From the NCBI RefSeq assembly GCF_964355755.1, contig NC_092677.1:25638101-25702100 (forward strand): a stretch of 64,000 bases of DNA, in the 5' to 3' direction. The notes beneath the pieces were generated by a model. It ran no database searches. It had not been told where the DNA came from and saw only the letters and a program-made list of their open reading frames with translations. The DNA is from Antedon mediterranea (taxonomy: Eukaryota > Echinodermata > Crinoidea > Comatulida > Antedonidae). Shown piece by piece: positions 62,560 through 64,000 of this stretch. Position numbers and translations under genes: made by a program. Every line of letters begins with the position of its first letter. Position 1 is the first letter of the stretch.

Positions 62560-63295
62560 ATGTTAAACTTACAAACTTGCAACCAAATGATAATAAACTT
62601 TTGTCACACAAATCTGTAAATAATATTTATATGGTCACATATGAATATTAATAATCCTAAGCTAAAGTGAGAATATGCTAAAGAAAGGAAAACTAAAAGA
62701 AAGGTATATAAAGAAAGAAATATTCCAGCCAGAGCAGCCTACATTAGCCCCACTACAACCCCCAAAACTAAAACTTGTATATCATCTAATAAAAATAAAT
62801 CATACCATCGATATATTTAATATAGAACTAGCCTATAGTATGCAACTACTAACTAGCCTATTCTATAATCTAGCCTAGGCTAGGCCTACTTTTAGTACTT
62901 TACTTATTTTATGGAAAGGCACAATTTTGAAATATTATTAGGATACGTATTTACTATTAAGAAATAACATTTGTATTATAACTATAATTAGTATAGTTAA
63001 TTTATTATTTATAGTATAAATATTATTGAGATAAATTTAGCCTAAGCCCAAACATTAGTGAGTTCAGCAGACGACCAGTCATGTCCCCATCCCGGGCCTC
63101 ATCTGCGTCGTAGCCAGCCTACTAGCTAATCAACCGTCCAAAGTTGGTTACGTTAGGCCTAGCATACGGTAAATTTCCTATGCTTTATTTATTACGCTAC
63201 AGCATAAAAGTAAACGTTCTCTATCAGGATTATAACTCTAAACAATTATAACATTTTAAAGTTAACAATATTCGAGTAAAAACATTTAAATTTTA
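62560..63295. other. First intron of ATP2C1 (5'UTR intron)
   Basis: No coding signal; AT-rich with a TAGCCTAGGCTAGGCCTA patch near 62870. Confidence 0.4.
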
Positions 63296-63301
63296 CCTCA
63301 C

Positions 63302-63420
63302 CTTTTGTGTCAAGTTCTTCCCACTCTGCTCTCGGGCCTGTGAAAAACTGTATCGAGGATCGACTTTTGTTGTTGATTGAAAAATATACACACGTAATAT
63401 GTCGCCCTCTATAATTGGTC
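63302..63420 (-). other. ATP2C1: Probable 5'-untranslated first exon of ATP2C1
   Basis: Donor ACAAAAG|GTGAGG on the minus strand. The ~120 nt upstream of it contain no ATG and are less AT-rich than the flank. This fits a non-coding exon spliced to the ATG exon at 62547. The 5' boundary is a guess. Confidence 0.45.
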
Positions 63421-63639
63421 GATAATAAAACTTTTTTCCCTACACGTCCACCGTCGTCGTGTCGCCGCCCATTCCTTCTACATATACACGTTCTTTCTTC
63501 CCTTTCTGATGGTGGCCTAGAGTCTGAGGAGAATTACATTTTAGTTTTATATATACATATATATTTAAATCAAAACCAAGTTGTAATGGTAAATGATAAT
63601 GTATACAATTTACTAAACTAAAGGGAATAAATATGCCTA

Positions 63640-64000
63640 TCTCTCTAGAGAATAGAGGCCACCTACTACTACTACTAGCCTAGGCCTAGAGTACTACGAC
63701 CTAGGCCAGGGCATGGGGCCTACTAGACTAGCCTAGGCCTATCTAGGAGGTCTAGTAGGTAGGCCTATGCCTACTACTACTACTACTACTACTAGGCCTA
63801 GGCCTACTAACTAGGGCCTAGCATAGGCTAGTACTAGGCTAGGCTATCAACATACTTAGGCCCTAGTCTAGGCCTAGTTAGGACTGGCCATTAGCTAGCT
63901 AGGCCTAGAGGGCCTAGGCCTAGTAGTAGTAGGCATCTACCAGGCTAGCACTAATCTCTATCTAATAAGCCTGGCCCTAGTACTGTAGTAGAGAAGGGCA
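63640..64000. repeat. Low-complexity CTA / AGGCCTAG-rich region
   Basis: Runs of (CTA)n mixed with many overlapping AGGCCTAG and CTAGGCCTAG palindromes. No gene seen from ~63440 to the window end. Confidence 0.85.

Overview
The window is eukaryotic nuclear DNA. It is AT-rich, its genes are split by introns with GT/AG boundaries, and it is crowded with minisatellites, inverted-repeat elements and SINE/LINE debris. The animal is most likely an invertebrate deuterostome. An echinoderm is my best guess, from SPCA-type ATPase similarity and the AGGCCTAG-rich low-complexity DNA at the right edge, but the species cannot be fixed from sequence alone.

Layout. (1) 1-11.2 kb, + strand: three tandem, essentially intronless genes of the SLC10 (sodium/bile-acid symporter-like) family. 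The first is cut by the window edge; the other two are complete. Minisatellites and small inverted-repeat elements lie between them. (2) 11.7-14.0 kb, - strand: a five-exon gene for a secreted cysteine-rich protein, reconstructed here as an IGFBP-like N-terminal module plus two thyroglobulin type-1 domains (222 residues). (3) 14.46-33.6 kb: a gene-poor repeat block. It holds a 5'-truncated non-LTR retrotransposon, inverted C-rich/G-rich arrays around a Mutator-like foldback element, tandem palindromic MITEs, an ~8.5-kb satellite with a four-block higher-order repeat of ~2.26 kb, and further minisatellites. (4) 34.1-63.4 kb, - strand: one large gene, the Golgi/secretory-pathway Ca2+/Mn2+ P-type ATPase ATP2C1 (SPCA). 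All 23 coding exons were found with consistent splice phases (927 residues), plus a likely non-coding first exon.

The ATP2C1 introns hold the most unusual material. One tandem array is built from degenerate copies of coding exon 21 (membrane helix M8) and ends at both sides in an exon|GTGAG donor junction. A DNA transposon with ~0.5-kb terminal inverted repeats is inserted in that array with an AGAT target duplication, and is itself interrupted by a tRNA-derived SINE. A 27-bp minisatellite multiplies the 5' splice site of exon 15. A 5S-rRNA-headed SINE, several tRNA-derived SINEs and about 15 copies of one MITE family are also present.

The genes do not form a pathway. The SLC10 cluster is a local gene expansion, the IGFBP/thyroglobulin gene is an independent secreted factor, and ATP2C1 is a housekeeping ion pump.
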